DNA of 64,000 nt from Eunapius fragilis (GCA_963681505.1 OY811973.1:10475975-10539974), one strand, 5' to 3'. Positions 1 through 32,095 are shown, counted from the stretch's first letter. The notes: generated by a model not told the origin, from the sequence alone. Numbers and translations are program-made.

Positions 1-351
1 AAAAGTTAGGGGGCGCATGAGCTGGGCCATATAGCTACTCAGGCCGTCATATATACATAAAATTTCGTAGTGCTCTCCATTTCGAAATAACGTATGGCTA
101 TAGGGGCCGTTCATAAATTACACAACGCTTGGATGCGGTTGGTATCCACACCTGAGAATGTGGTATGCCAATAGCCACAGGTGCGCAACGCTGGTTGGGT
201 TGCCCACCACATCCTGCTTACCACAGCTAACACTGAGGGAGACTTGTGCCATTGTGCTTGCAGCCTGACTTGGCGAGTTATTTTTATTATGACACCTGCG
301 ATAGTGCAGATAGGATGTTATTACAACACACAACCACAAACACACACACAC

Positions 352-421
<70 letters not shown>

Positions 422-999
422 GAGAAGTGCAGAGTAAATGCCAAGGAGTACAGCAGTGAGGTTTGAGTCATCTAAATTTCATGGTGGCTACACTGCTTTA
501 GAAGGAAGTCAATAGGTAGCTGTCAGTATTTCCTTAGATGCGAATATGAAACTATGTTCCCATCTAAACACTTCCAAGCGCGCTCTCAATGGTCCAAAGA
601 AGAGCAATGTTTCTGTGATTAAACCAGCAAGCGTTTGCTTGTTGAGCCGGGATTTCGTTATGCAAAATGTACCAAGTTCTGAACTTAACTACTTTCGCAC
701 ACTGCTCACGGAGCGTGCGAACAAAAAACGACAGGTCTTACAGTGTTGATAAGCTAACGTTGACAAACGCAAAGTGACAACGATCGGACGTCATCTGCTC
801 ATTCTCGTTCCCACACCTTTCTCTAGTTCCCTCTGTACTGCCGCCGAACATGGAGAAGCACTGTTAATAATTAAATATGTACGAACCAGCTAAAGCATTT
901 AATAACACGAACAAGGACGAATGTATGTCTGAACAAAAAACAGAGGGAGGGGGAAGGGGAATTTTAAAAAAAAAAACCTCAGTTTGTGCATACAGCGGT
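1..999. other. intergenic, (CA)n tract
   Basis: No gene is supported here. The main feature is a (CA)n microsatellite at about 338-419. The long open frames over it are Cys-Val or Thr-His dipeptide artefacts of the repeat. The segment 840-999 is the 3' flank of the LIM gene on the minus strand. Confidence 0.6.
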
Positions 1000-1386
<387 letters not shown>

Positions 1387-1700
1387 TTAAACCGCACACA
1401 CTCATGTCCTCCGGAAGCCATCGGCAGGAAACTCCGTCCCATTGGCAGTTTACGGAGATTTCTTTGGCAACAGCGCATTATCGAATTATAGGTGGTCGAG
1501 AAATTCGACTCCCGTGTATTGCTATTTAGTAACCCTAAATGGACCACCATCCTAACCTCTCACAATTACCCAGTAACTCTGCTGATAGTTGATGGCTAAT
1601 TCCTTTGGCCCAAACTGGCGCTTCATGATTGGATGAGCGCATACTGCGAATGCCTAGGAATACGCTAGGCGATACCTCTAAGACTTGGACATGCGTACGA

Positions 1701-1776
1701 ACACACACACAAAATTCGCCACACACCACACACACACACATACACACACACACGCACAACGCACACACGCACACAC

Positions 1777-1817
<41 letters not shown>
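1701..1817. repeat. (CA)n microsatellite
   Basis: Imperfect CA dinucleotide repeat of about 115 bp with scattered CG and TA interruptions. Confidence 0.9.
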
Positions 1818-1819
<2 letters not shown>

Positions 1820-2935
1820 GCCTCCATTACAAGCTATTACTGTAATGGCTGCATCCTAAACACATGATGGTCAGGACCACACCCACCACATATCTGTAAG
1901 GAGCCCACAAGTACTACCTCAGCAAACATTCCTACACAGACGTTCTGACTGAACATCACACTATCAAAGTATAATGGACAAGCAGCATGCCACACTGGCG
2001 AACTGCCTCAAGTTATGCAATCTCTTGCTTCCTTAAGTGGACACACCAAAAAAAAACAATAATACCATGAAATGAAAACAAAGACCTTTCCTGTTGCTCA
2101 AAGGCAAACCAAAAACAAGACCCTGCACTCCACCCCCTGAGGGACACAGGTGAATGATAGGGAACACGGTAAGGACAAATCCCTAAAGTGATATCAATTA
2201 TTAGCGTTGTTCCACATCAAAGGAGGGCACTTACAAGACACAAACTCTGTTCCTTGTCATTTCATTTCAGTACAAGGCTGCCTATGTCCCCTCCATGTCC
2301 CCAAGAGTACCTTTTACTTGCACATGCCGCCTATTCAAACACATACCTGTTATGCGCACGGACCAAACAATAGTGAGGGGATATCATGACAATACCCAAC
2401 GGCAGCTTAGAAGAAGATACAGTACTCCATTAAACCACCTGCAAGCACGCAGACTTCTCCTAAATATGCACCAATCAAGGAATGCACATCTATCACCAAT
2501 TAGTAATCACCATGGAGACGAAACGCTTCATATAGATTTTATGTCACAAGGAATCCTGCAGTTTAGTACCCACTACCACCATAGCAACACACACACACAC
2601 ACACACACACAACACACACACACACACAACACACACACAGGTTAACAGAGTATCCCAGACCTGCTGCAACACAGCCCCCATGTACCTGAGCTATAGGCAC
2701 ACAATCAAGTTATATATGGATCAGACGGTTGCAACTTGCTATCTGTTTACAGCACAACCCAAACGGTTGATTATCGATTGAACTCTAATTAATGCCACCC
2801 ATCATATGTACAACTTTTGAAGTTGGCAATAGAAACATGTCTATTGTGCAAATATGTGCACACTATATTTTGAAGTTAAAAACATGCCCATTGTGTGTGT
2901 CGCTGCATCAGGACTTTTGAACTGAAATATGCCAA

Positions 2936-3000
2936 GTGTGTGTGTGCATGTGTGTGTGTGCATGTGTGTGTGTGTGCATGTGTGTGTGTGTGTGTGTGTG

Positions 3001-3063
<63 letters not shown>
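2936..3063. repeat. (TG)n microsatellite with regular CA interruptions
   Basis: TG repeat punctuated by single CA steps (tgcatg) at semi-regular spacing. Confidence 0.9.
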
Positions 3064-3064
<1 letters not shown>

Positions 3065-3169
3065 TGCTTTGCAACACCGGCCTTCTACAGTACAATGATG
3101 CATAAAGGTCCACCAAAGCTCCTGATCACCGAGTAGGTTGGCCAGGGTACAGATATATAGTGTGGTACT

Positions 3170-3275
3170 GGATCCAGCTACCAGTACGCAGCCTGGTTCT
3201 GGATCCAGCTACCAGTACACAGCCTGGTTCTGGATCCAGCTACCAGTACACAGCCTGGTTCTGGATCCAGCCATA
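3170..3275. repeat. 31-bp minisatellite, 3+ copies
   Basis: Direct repeats of a unit containing ctggttctggatccagc and taccagtacacagc, just past the 3' end of PSMD14 copy A. I do not see it downstream of copy B. Confidence 0.85.
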
Positions 3276-3415
3276 GCATACATAATGTAACATGGGCAAG
3301 CTATAGTTAAAAAAAAGATTACACAGCCTTAGAAGTCCCTCTGTTACATAGAGACATTATATACAATGCAATGAACACATCAGTGTGGTCCAGTTACATG
3401 TCACCACAGATGGCA

Positions 3416-12240
<8,825 letters not shown>

Positions 12241-12408
12241 GGTTTAGTATGGTGCCTCGTACCCAGACCTCACGATCATGCACTTGCAGGTAAATAGAAG
12301 TTGCGGTGTAGTACCATTAAGTCAATTGCGCGTTACGTAATAATCGTGCCACTCCAGGGCTATTATTTATAGGAAAACAGTACTCATAGAAAATAGATGG
12401 GGAGGGTG

Positions 12409-15150
<2,742 letters not shown>

Positions 15151-15200
15151 ATGCAATGAACACATCAGTGTGGTCCAGTTACATGTCCCCACAGATGGCA

Positions 15201-23835
<8,635 letters not shown>

Positions 23836-23905
23836 GGTTTAGTGTGCAGTTTAGACCTCACGCGCACGAGCATGTACTTGCAGGTAAATAGGATTTGCGG
23901 TATAT

Positions 23906-25755
23906 ATCTAAATAATGACCGCCATTGGTAATAAGGCCAGCAAGTATTAATAAACTGATATTTTACATAAAAGGGGAGGGGTCTGGGGTAGCCGCTTAAT
24001 ACTGTTATCCAGGGGCGGATACAGAATTTTATGGAACGCCGTATGTTGCAAAACTTTTCACCAGTGAGCGGGCCATGCAGTCAGCTATGAATTATGTTTC
24101 AGCGCCCCCTAATGTGCACGTTATGCGCCCCAAAAAGAAACTCAACCGTGGACCCTACCTGGGCAGCATTAATTCTCAATAATAATGTCTAACAATTATT
24201 CAGATGTTCTGCTCCATATTGTGATAACTTGGCTCTAAGATATATGAAATCGTATACAGTATACAATCAAAGGTACAAATACCTAGTTATACATTGATAA
24301 AGGGGCGGCTCGGAACAGTGGACTTTCACACCTCGGAACAGTGGACTTTTGACATCATTTAGGAATTGCAAACGTAAACGGCGTTGCGGGGTGGGAAAGG
24401 ATTATACGATAACGTCTGCATTGCGTAACAATGTGCCAATTTGTCATACTAGAGGGATTTTTCATGGGAGTATATCACCATTACTAATCTATTACAATGA
24501 CATTTTGGTTTACATGTACATAGTTGTAATAATACTTGAATGTGCGCAACGTGCAGAGAGAAAAATGTGTGGACTTGAAAAAAGTAAGCCGGTCATTGTT
24601 TGCGCATCGTAGAAAAAAAAAATCGAAGTTCGAAAGAGCCCACTTTTTTTTCTTCTCAAAAACGGCCTAGGCAGACGCTCAAGAAACAAACACCGATGGA
24701 TAGACAGACTATCCGTGCATTTATAATTAGGTGCTGGGATGTGATTTTGACTCATTTCTTTACACACGCAGGCCAATAATTCAATAAAAATTCAATGTTA
24801 GATATTCTTTGTGTTGTATAGCAACGTAACTACGTCTTCAAGTAGCTTAGCAGCGTGCCAAGGTGGTTCCAAATACTGTACTAATTTGTATAACTCAGTA
24901 CGAAGACGGATCCGGCTCGTGGTTTGGGTGATATTAGAATATTATGATTAGTGTACAATCGTTCCGATGACCGCGTGAGATCGGCTCGATAGGCGCGATC
25001 GTTGCGAGCAATGATTATGTAATTTTATCCAATTTGGCGTTCCATACACGACAGCCTGTTAGCGGCGTCGAACTTATCTTGGAGTGACTTGACTTGTGTT
25101 GTAAAAGGTAGCGTGACCCGAGCGTTTTCCTAACTATTATGAATTTCCTTTATAAAATCTGTTTGGGCCATACATACAAACAGAGATAATATATATATAT
25201 TATCTCTGATACAAATCCTTTACAACGTTGTATGTAGAGCGATTAGGCTACTACATCAGCTAACTAATCACGTGATTTAGGTTAAAGTCCCTTTGCCCTC
25301 GGCAGCTCGTGATAACGCATCGATTCTACGCTCATTGCGCGGCATTTACAAAGCAACTCCATCTTTAAATACCACACGGTTGAATTTACGCTACAAGTTC
25401 TTAGTAAATACACAGCGGGAGTAAATACATGTTTGTAGCTTAGATGTAACAGTAGATATGGTACAATATTCAAGTCATTGATGGGTGTGGTTAATACATT
25501 TGTAATCGGATAGCATAATGATTTTAGGGGTGCGGTCAGGAAAATGGGCATGCTCGTAGGCGGAGGGGAGGGGGGGCCTGTTCCTGAAATTTGTAGGATG
25601 TGTGTCAAGAACTTTTACTTTTTGCCCCCCCCCCCCCCCCCCCCCCTTTCATCGCGCAAAACAACTTTAAAAAAAAAAAGACTAGTCCAATTCAAACTAT
25701 AGTCACTACATAGCTACAAGCAGTTACAGCAAGACCATTGCATCCAAAGGGTTCT
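23906..25755. other. intergenic
   Basis: No gene supported. A G-rich element end (ccaggggcggatacagaattt) is at 24,010. A short direct repeat cggaacagtggactttt occurs at 24,310-24,350. A perfect 28-bp palindrome cagagataatatat... spans about 25,181-25,208. A poly-C run is at 25,626-25,646. The segment 25,358-25,460 is a copy of the promoter region of the micro-exon gene. Confidence 0.5.
25358..25460 (-). promoter_or_regulatory. second copy of the micro-exon gene promoter
   Basis: Homologous, same strand, to 28,515-28,600: both contain (plus strand) aaatacc-cacggt, gaatttacgctay and cgggagtaaatacatgtttg. On the minus strand the TATTTAAA box is retained and is followed by a short ATG frame (MELLCKCRAMSVE...) with no recognised family. 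It may mark a lost or truncated paralogue. Confidence 0.45.
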
Positions 25756-28456
25756 TTATAGATTTCTGAACTTGTTTGCAGGAGCCCTGTTAGAAGGGAG
25801 TCATACACTCATATTTAACCATGCAGACTGCAACACAATCTGATTATCAAATTAACACAATCGTTCAGTCTAACTTACGGTGTCGGCTTTTGTAGCTATA
25901 TGGTGGAGTGAAAATAAAACATTTGAAGTGTGCCATAATGAAAAATGGCAGCATGCCAAAACAATAACAGTAAAAGAATTTGCAACAAACAGCAAATTGC
26001 AATCATTGATACTTACACACTGCATTATAGAATCCATGGTGACAATGAAAAAGCAGGTATGTTACAGCACACAGTTGCATATTCAACATCATTATTGATA
26101 CTTACACACTGCATTACGCATATTTTAATCCATGGTGACATAAGTAGGTGCGTTAATATCCAATGGGGAAATGCAACATTATCGACTTACACACTGCATT
26201 GTCCATAAAGTGTGCACAGTGATAAACATATGAAGGAGCAAGGTAATGAAAGCATTGATACTTACAGACTGCATTGATAGTATCCATGGCAACAAGGAAT
26301 AGGTAAAGGTGAAATGGGAAGCACAGCACAATTGATAACTTACACCCTGTATTGTTCATACGGCAACAAGGAATATTTATAGGCATGGTAAATGTTGAAC
26401 TGGAAAATCAACATTGCTGATACTTACAGTCTGCATTATTCATAATAGTAAAATGGTAACAAGGGAAAAAATAGGCATGGTAAGGTGCAATGGGAAATGC
26501 AGCATCATTGATACTTACAGTCTGCATTGTTTATAATAGTATCAACGGCAACATGGAATAAGTAAGCATGGTAGTAAAGGTGGAATTGGAAATCCAGCAT
26601 CACGGATACTTACTGGCTGCATTGTTCATTAAAATTACCATGGCAACTAATTATAAGAGGAGCAATGGGAAATGTAACACTTACATACTGCAGTGACAAT
26701 AGTAACCATGGCAACATGGAGTAAGTAAGCATGGTAAATTATGTATGGGAAATCCAGCACCATTAATACTTACAAACTGCATCATTGTTCACAATAGTAA
26801 CCATGACAATGAGGAATATTAGTGCCATGGGGAATTCCAACATCATTGATACACTTACTATCTGGATTGTTAATGTATGTAGCAGTATCCGTGGTGACAA
26901 AAACAGATGTGTTAAAGGAACCGGGAAAGTCAATGTAACGTCAATACACCAATACTTACACACTTGATCGTAAATAGTATCATGATCAGACCAGAATAAT
27001 TAGACATGATAAAGTGCAATAAGAAATGTAACAGCATTGATACTTACACCCTGCATTGTTCATAATGGTGTCCATGGTGAAGGTGCATGTTAAGGTGCAG
27101 TGGAAAATTGCAGCATCATTGAACTTACAGGCTGCATTGTTCATTATGGTAACCATGGTGACAAAAAAATAAGGGTAGTAGGCGTGTTAATGTTGATTTT
27201 GGAAGTGCTACATCATTAATACTTACAAGCTGCATTGTTCATAGTAGTATCCATGGTGAATGAGACATGTTAAGGAGCAGTGAAAAATTTAGCCCCATTA
27301 TGTTGAACTTACCTTCTGCATGTTCATTATGGTATTCATGGTGACAAGGAATAAGTAGGCATATTAAAATATGCAATGGAAACGCCACAGTATTGATACG
27401 TACAGGCTGCATTGTCCCAGGATAACAAGGAATAAGCAGTATGTTATAACGTGCATGAAAAATGCCGCGCATCATTGATACTTACACACTTCATTGTTGA
27501 TAATAGTATCCATTGCAATGAGATAGTTATTTTTGAATAGAAAATGTAACATCATTGATGCTTACGGCCTGCCATGTTTATGATATATAGTGTCCGTGTC
27601 AACAAGGAATAAGTAGGCATGGTAGAAAATACACGATCATTGATACTTACAAGCTGCATTATTAATCATAGTATCCATGGCAACAATTGGCATGGTAAAG
27701 CGGTAACTAATACAACATCCATGCTACTTACAGCCTACAGTTGTATTGATCAAATGGCAGCAGTTTTTAATACAGAGCATGGTAAAAGAGCAATGGGAAG
27801 TGCAACACCATTGATATGTATACCTTCTGCATTGTTCACAGTAGTATCCGTGGCAACAATGAGTAAAGTAAAGATGGAAAATGCCACATCCGTGATACTT
27901 ACCGTCTGCATGTATATATAGTTCATAGTATCCATACAAATAGGAATAAATAAGTAGGCTTGTAAGGGTATAATGGGAAGTGCGGCATCACGGATATTGA
28001 CTTACGCATTTCTTTTAAAAAATAATAATATCCATCGTAACAAGGAATAAGAAGTTTTGTTAAGGTGCATGCATGCAATGAGATTTGCAATAACTTACAA
28101 AACGTTGCTGCGTAGTTCATCCATGATGAAGAGTATCCAAGGTGACGAGAAAATGTTGGTACATAAGATAATTCGTTCATATACTATGCCACACCGTTGA
28201 TACGTTCTGACCTGGATTTTTACATCCTTTGAATCAACTTCTATAATTATAATACAGTTGCATGTAAATCAATGCCCGGCTGCAAACCGGCAACGCGACA
28301 CTCTTACCCTCGTCCTCTTCGTTGTCAGGCTGCATGAAATGTATATATATCGTACATATATCTATAGGACGCCTATATACAATCGCAAACCTGTTGGGGG
28401 CGGGCGTCAGCGAATAGCGTCAGTAGGGTCGCAAGAAGAACTAGTTCCTTCAGCAT
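25756..28456 (-). CDS. micro-exon gene: secreted six-Cys peptide built from single-codon exons
   Basis: Inferred exons, 5' to 3': 28391-28456 (signal peptide, MLKELVLLATLLTLF), 28308-28329 and 28212-28240 (acidic linker), 28099-28107 (9 nt), 28006-28011 (6 nt), then 23 exons of exactly 3 nt starting at 27903, 27824, 27732, 27651, 27566, 27486, 27404, 27313, 27227, 27129, 27048, 26960, 26859, 26774, 26685, 26614, 26519, 26428, 26344, 26266, 26191, 26106, 26017, then 25879-25886 and 25756-25786 with stop. Every one is bounded by AG and GT (mostly GTAAGT). Phases close and the total is 240 nt. The product would be 79 aa, with Cys at about 44, 50, 56, 65, 66 and 67 (spacing C5C5C8CCC), so presumably secreted and disulfide-linked. 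I recognise no family; the C-terminal half faintly resembles a VWC module. The last two exons are least certain (25879-25895 is an alternative in the same phase). Confidence 0.7.
25887..28211 (-). repeat. array of near-identical short introns flanking the micro-exons
   Basis: About 26 tandem units of 68-104 nt. On the minus strand each runs GTAAGTATCAATGATG ... CCCATTGCACC ... TTCCTTGTTGCCATGG ... TACTATTATGAACAATGCAG, with indels. The ends GT and AG and a TACTAT-like branch-point candidate about 15-20 nt before the AG are kept, while the 3 nt between consecutive units differ: TGT, TCT, GGT, ACT, CCA, TAT, TTT, ATA, AAG, GCC and others. Confidence 0.9.
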
Positions 28457-28600
28457 TCTCTGTTGCAGCCTGCAGGGGTGTGATATGTGACTAGAGCGAT
28501 TTGCTAGCTTAAATACCGCACGGTCTGAATTTACGCTATACGTTCTCGGCATACACAACGGGAGTAAATACATGTTTGTAAAGATGTAAGTGGTGGAATA
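28457..28600 (-). promoter_or_regulatory. promoter and 5' leader of the micro-exon gene
   Basis: On the minus strand GGTATTTAAGC (TATA-like) lies about 70 nt upstream of the ATG at 28,456. The block 28,515-28,600 is duplicated at 25,358-25,460, which argues that it is a functional or formerly functional unit. Confidence 0.45.
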
Positions 28601-28911
28601 CTTACAACCTCTAGCAAACCTCACAATTAACATTGTTTCAACAACATCCGGAAAATTTACGAGTCCGGATTATGAAAATTTTAGTAGTACGCCGAACATG
28701 ACGAGTGTTTAGGTCCTAAACAATAAGCTTTAGTCCTAAACCAAGCTATGTCCATATACGAGCGAGTTCACATGTTGATAAACATGACATGACATATGTT
28801 TCATTGTACGGAAACCCTTAGCGATTTATGTCCCATCTCTCGGCTCAAGGCCCTTAATACGAGTATTTGCGGCCGCGGGCCTAGACAGGAGAGGGTACTG
28901 GCAGAGGAGGA

Positions 28912-29154
28912 TCCAGGAATTTAGGAAGGGGGGGAGGCAACAATAATGAAAAGTTATAATTAAGTGAGAAATGGGTGTGGTTCACCGAAAGGAGGTGGGT
29001 GCGGGAGGGGGTAAGCTTTTGGTAGCTATACGTTCAAAATGCAATTAAAAACGCTATATTGCGCGACTATGAATATTTAATTAGACGAACGAAAGGCAGG
29101 GGGGGGGGGGGGGGGGGGGGGGGCATAGCCCCCTCTCCCCTGGATCCGCCTCTG
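28912..29154. mobile_element. G-rich MITE-like element
   Basis: Ends cagaggaggatccaggaat and ggatccgcctctg are inverted. The interior (gcaattaaaaacgctatatt, gcgcgactatgaatattt) matches the element at 45,176-45,454. It includes a long poly-G run at 29,100-29,123. Confidence 0.75.
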
Positions 29155-29237
29155 GATCGGCTAGTAATTGAAGCTATTAATGTTATCGTATTTCTACAAC
29201 AAAGGCAGAGAGACAATATTTATTATCTCTGAATCTA

Positions 29238-29592
29238 CTTACCTCTGGTAGATTTTAAAGATTCAGTTATATGTCTGCTTTCCGTGATCGCATCGTAAGT
29301 TCTTTAGAACTACAACAAAGGTTAGCACTTATTAAGATTCATACCTATCGCTGGCTTTTTTCCACACACCACACACATGCAAAAAAACGCGTCGAATAAA
29401 TTTTTTGATATTCAATTGATTTGTCACTTACATTCTGGTACAAAATGTTTACATACCTGGTACAAACTACAAACTGTTAACAATATGTACCAGAATGTAA
29501 GTGACAAATCATATGAAAATCAAGAATTGATTCTACGCGTTTTTTTTTTTGCTGTGCACGCACTGTATACAATCCATACACACACGCTGTTA

Positions 29593-29629
<37 letters not shown>

Positions 29630-30462
29630 ACCACACACACTGTTCAATCCACACTAACCACACCACAATTTTTAGTCCACACACGCACACTGTTCAGTCC
29701 TCATCACACACACACCATCCACTCACTTCACTGCACACATGCACCCATCACCACACTACACACTGTTCAGCCCTCTCACATTTCACACACACGAAACTAT
29801 TTTTAGTCCAACAAATACACACTATGTGCACACTGTTCAGTCCTCATCAGACACACATGCAAACACACACACACCCACACCCACACACTGTGCAGTCCTC
29901 ACCACACACACACACATGCATACTATAGATATACCCACACACAGGACATACCTACACAGCAGGGACGCACCTCAGAATAATAGTACACACCAACTACACA
30001 ATTCTCTGAACTACCGGCTTATCTCTGGTAGATTTTAAAGATTCAGTTTCTATGTCTGCTTTCTGTGATCGCATTGTAAGTTCTTTAGAACTACAGCAAA
30101 GGTTAGCACTTAATAAGATTCATACCTTTTTTCCACACACCGCACACATGTGCAAGCACTGTATACAATCCATACACACACGCTGTTAAGCACACACACA
30201 CATACACACGCTCACACACCACACACTGATCAATCCACACTAACCACACCACAATTTTTAGTCCACACACACACTGTTCAGTCCTCATCACACACACACA
30301 CACACACACACACTGTTCAGCCCTCACACATTCACCATCCACATGCACACTACACACAGCCAAATATTTAGTCCAACAAACACACACGTGTGCACACTGT
30401 GCAGTCCACCACAGAAACACTGTTCAATCCACACACACCACACCTATGCATGCACGCACACA

Positions 30463-30493
<31 letters not shown>

Positions 30494-30545
30494 TGTGCAG
30501 TCCTCACCCACACGCATATGCATACTAGATATAACTACACACAGG
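29238..30545. repeat. tandem duplication of CA-rich sequence
   Basis: Unit 1 (29,238-29,975) and unit 2 (30,016-30,560) share ctctggtagattttaaagat, cgtaagttctttagaac, ctgttcaatccacactaacc and the trailing gcatactagatata block. A frame opening at MSAF-DRIVSSLELQQRLAL is kept in both units but I do not recognise it. Confidence 0.8.
29379..29552. mobile_element. foldback MITE-like insertion
   Basis: Inverted repeats of about 70 bp: gcaaaaaaacgcgtcgaat at the left and ttctacgcgttttttttttgc at the right, meeting at gatttgtcacttacattctg and its complement. The duplicated unit lacks it at the same point (cacacatgtgcaagcactg near 30,144), giving an empty site. Confidence 0.8.
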
Positions 30546-31460
30546 GACACACCTACTCACCTGCTACACACGAGGGGCACACATACACACCAAGGGCACT
30601 TCACACTTCACTGCAAACATGCCCCCCATCCACACATACTGTTCAATCCTCTGATATTGAAAAGGAAAAGGAATAATGAAATAGAAGCCAATATGACAAC
30701 ATGCTACAATATAGGTCTATTTCATTTTCCGTTTCGATACAGAAGCCTTGTTCTCTTGCTTTTTACACCACGGATAATAGGCATTCATTTAATTATAAAT
30801 TTACATACACCTACATTTAGCACAGAATTTCAAGGAGGTAGATTTGCTAAATAATGTAGGTCTGTTATGTAATCTTGTATAACTTTGATAATAGAGGGCT
30901 TTGAATATTTTGACTGATACAATCACTTAACCGATTACAATAATTGAAATCTAACTGGATTGTTAGTATTTAGCTAACTACAGCAACATATAATCAAGCA
31001 GTTAATTTAATTTCAATCTTGAGATCTTACGTGGACACCCTGTACTGTATTTAATTTCTCTTCAAAAATCAACTGATGATTTATATTTCACAAACAAATC
31101 TCGCTCACTAATTATGAAATGATGAGGTCGCGCAGACTAATTATAAAGTACAAGCGTGGGCAAATTTCTTTCCGCCACTCGTTATTATCCATATTGAACT
31201 GGCAGGAGAAAACAAACATACGACATCTTACCTGTAAACACTTTAATTCTCCACCTACCCCCTCCCCCCTAGTCTCGTGCCCACACCCAATGCATCGCAG
31301 CTGCGGGTGGATTACATCACCGCTACGCTTGCATAGGGTCTGGAGACTCTCGCATACAATGTTTGGCCCAGGGCGAAGGATTTGTAACGCAACCAATCAG
31401 ATTTCGTGTATACAATGAATAAGGTTACAAGTGCGTGACTTATTTGTTAATATTGCAATT

Positions 31461-32095
31461 ATGGCTGATGTCATCACTCTCGATAATGCCATCACTCTCG
31501 AGGCGAAGAAGCTGGGTTTTGTTGACGCGACAGATGACCAGCGCTATGTTGTCAAGCAGTTTCTAAAGGGCTCCGACATATTTGTAAGTCTTCGAACTGG
31601 AACTGGAAAGTCCCTGTGCTATTGGCTGCTTCCTTGGTTGTGTGACACTTTAAGAGGCAGATCAGGATCCATAGCAGTGGCGTAGGAAAAGGGGGGGCAG
31701 GGGGGGGGGGGGGGGGGGGGGCCATGCCCCCCTATACTTTTACACCAGTGATACTACAGATAAATGCGTAATGAATTGCACTGATTCTAGTGTAGTTTTG
31801 TAACGTCGTTAGATGCAAATAGCGTTGGCGTCTGGGGCATAGCCCGAGACCCCAATGCGGAAGCTTACAGCACTCCCCTAGCTGGCTGGGGGAGGGGCAC
31901 CGCTCTCCCGCCATGATGACCATCGAACTTTGCCCCCCCCCCCCCCCCCCCCCCCCCACGTTTAAACTCCTTCCTACGCCGCTGCATAGTGCTGGTTGTA
32001 AGTCCTTTAGTAGCTTTGATGAAGAATCAAGTGGACGTGTACATGTGGGAAGCACTGTGTAGTAGCCTCCTGGAGCGAACCACAGTTTGGATTTG
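31461..32095 (+). pseudogene. RecQ-like helicase fragment, interrupted by insertion
   Basis: From ATG 31,461 the frame reads MADVITLDNAITLEAKKLG, then a Q-motif-like QRYVVKQFLKG and a Walker A segment RTGTGKSLCY, typical of the N-terminal part of RecQ-family ATP-dependent DNA helicases. After codon ATA the frame is broken by the 310-bp element at 31,675-31,984. Immediately beyond it the same frame resumes with VSPLVALMKNQVD, the RecQ motif Ia, and then ends at a stop near 32,095. The DEAH box and later motifs are absent, so it is a truncated, disrupted copy and not a working helicase. Confidence 0.75.
31675..31984. mobile_element. MITE with TIRs and 5-bp target duplication
   Basis: Starts cagtggcgtaggaa and ends ttcctacgccgctg (13 of 14 bases inverted). 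It is flanked by catag at 31,670-31,674 and 31,985-31,989. It contains poly-G and poly-C blocks that could pair with each other. It interrupts the helicase frame. Confidence 0.85.

Larger units (their letters stand above)
28601..31261. other. intergenic, repeat-rich
   Basis: No complete gene. It contains a G-rich MITE-like element (28,912-29,154), a tandem duplication of CA-rich DNA (29,238-30,545), a foldback element (29,379-29,552), a diverged inverted-repeat element around 30,655-30,770 and AT-rich sequence up to 31,240. Confidence 0.55.

Noticed and set aside
24349..24776. Overlapping 87- and 88-codon frames on opposite strands
   Set aside because: No recognisable family and no supporting signals.
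25181..25208. Perfect AT-rich palindrome as a regulatory site or terminator
   Set aside because: Noted as a palindrome only; nothing links it to a function.
25887..28211. CRISPR array (regular repeats with variable parts)
   Set aside because: The variable part is only 3 nt, there are no spacers, the repeat ends are splice signals, and the context is an intron-bearing animal genome.
25887..28211. Ordinary minisatellite with no coding role
   Set aside because: Not excluded without RNA, but disfavoured: conserved AG and GT at every unit, exact in-frame joining to a signal-peptide exon and to a terminal exon with stop, and variation concentrated in the triplets.
29377..29928. 183-codon frame crossing the foldback element and CA repeats
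   Set aside because: Chance concatenation of a MITE and low-complexity sequence.
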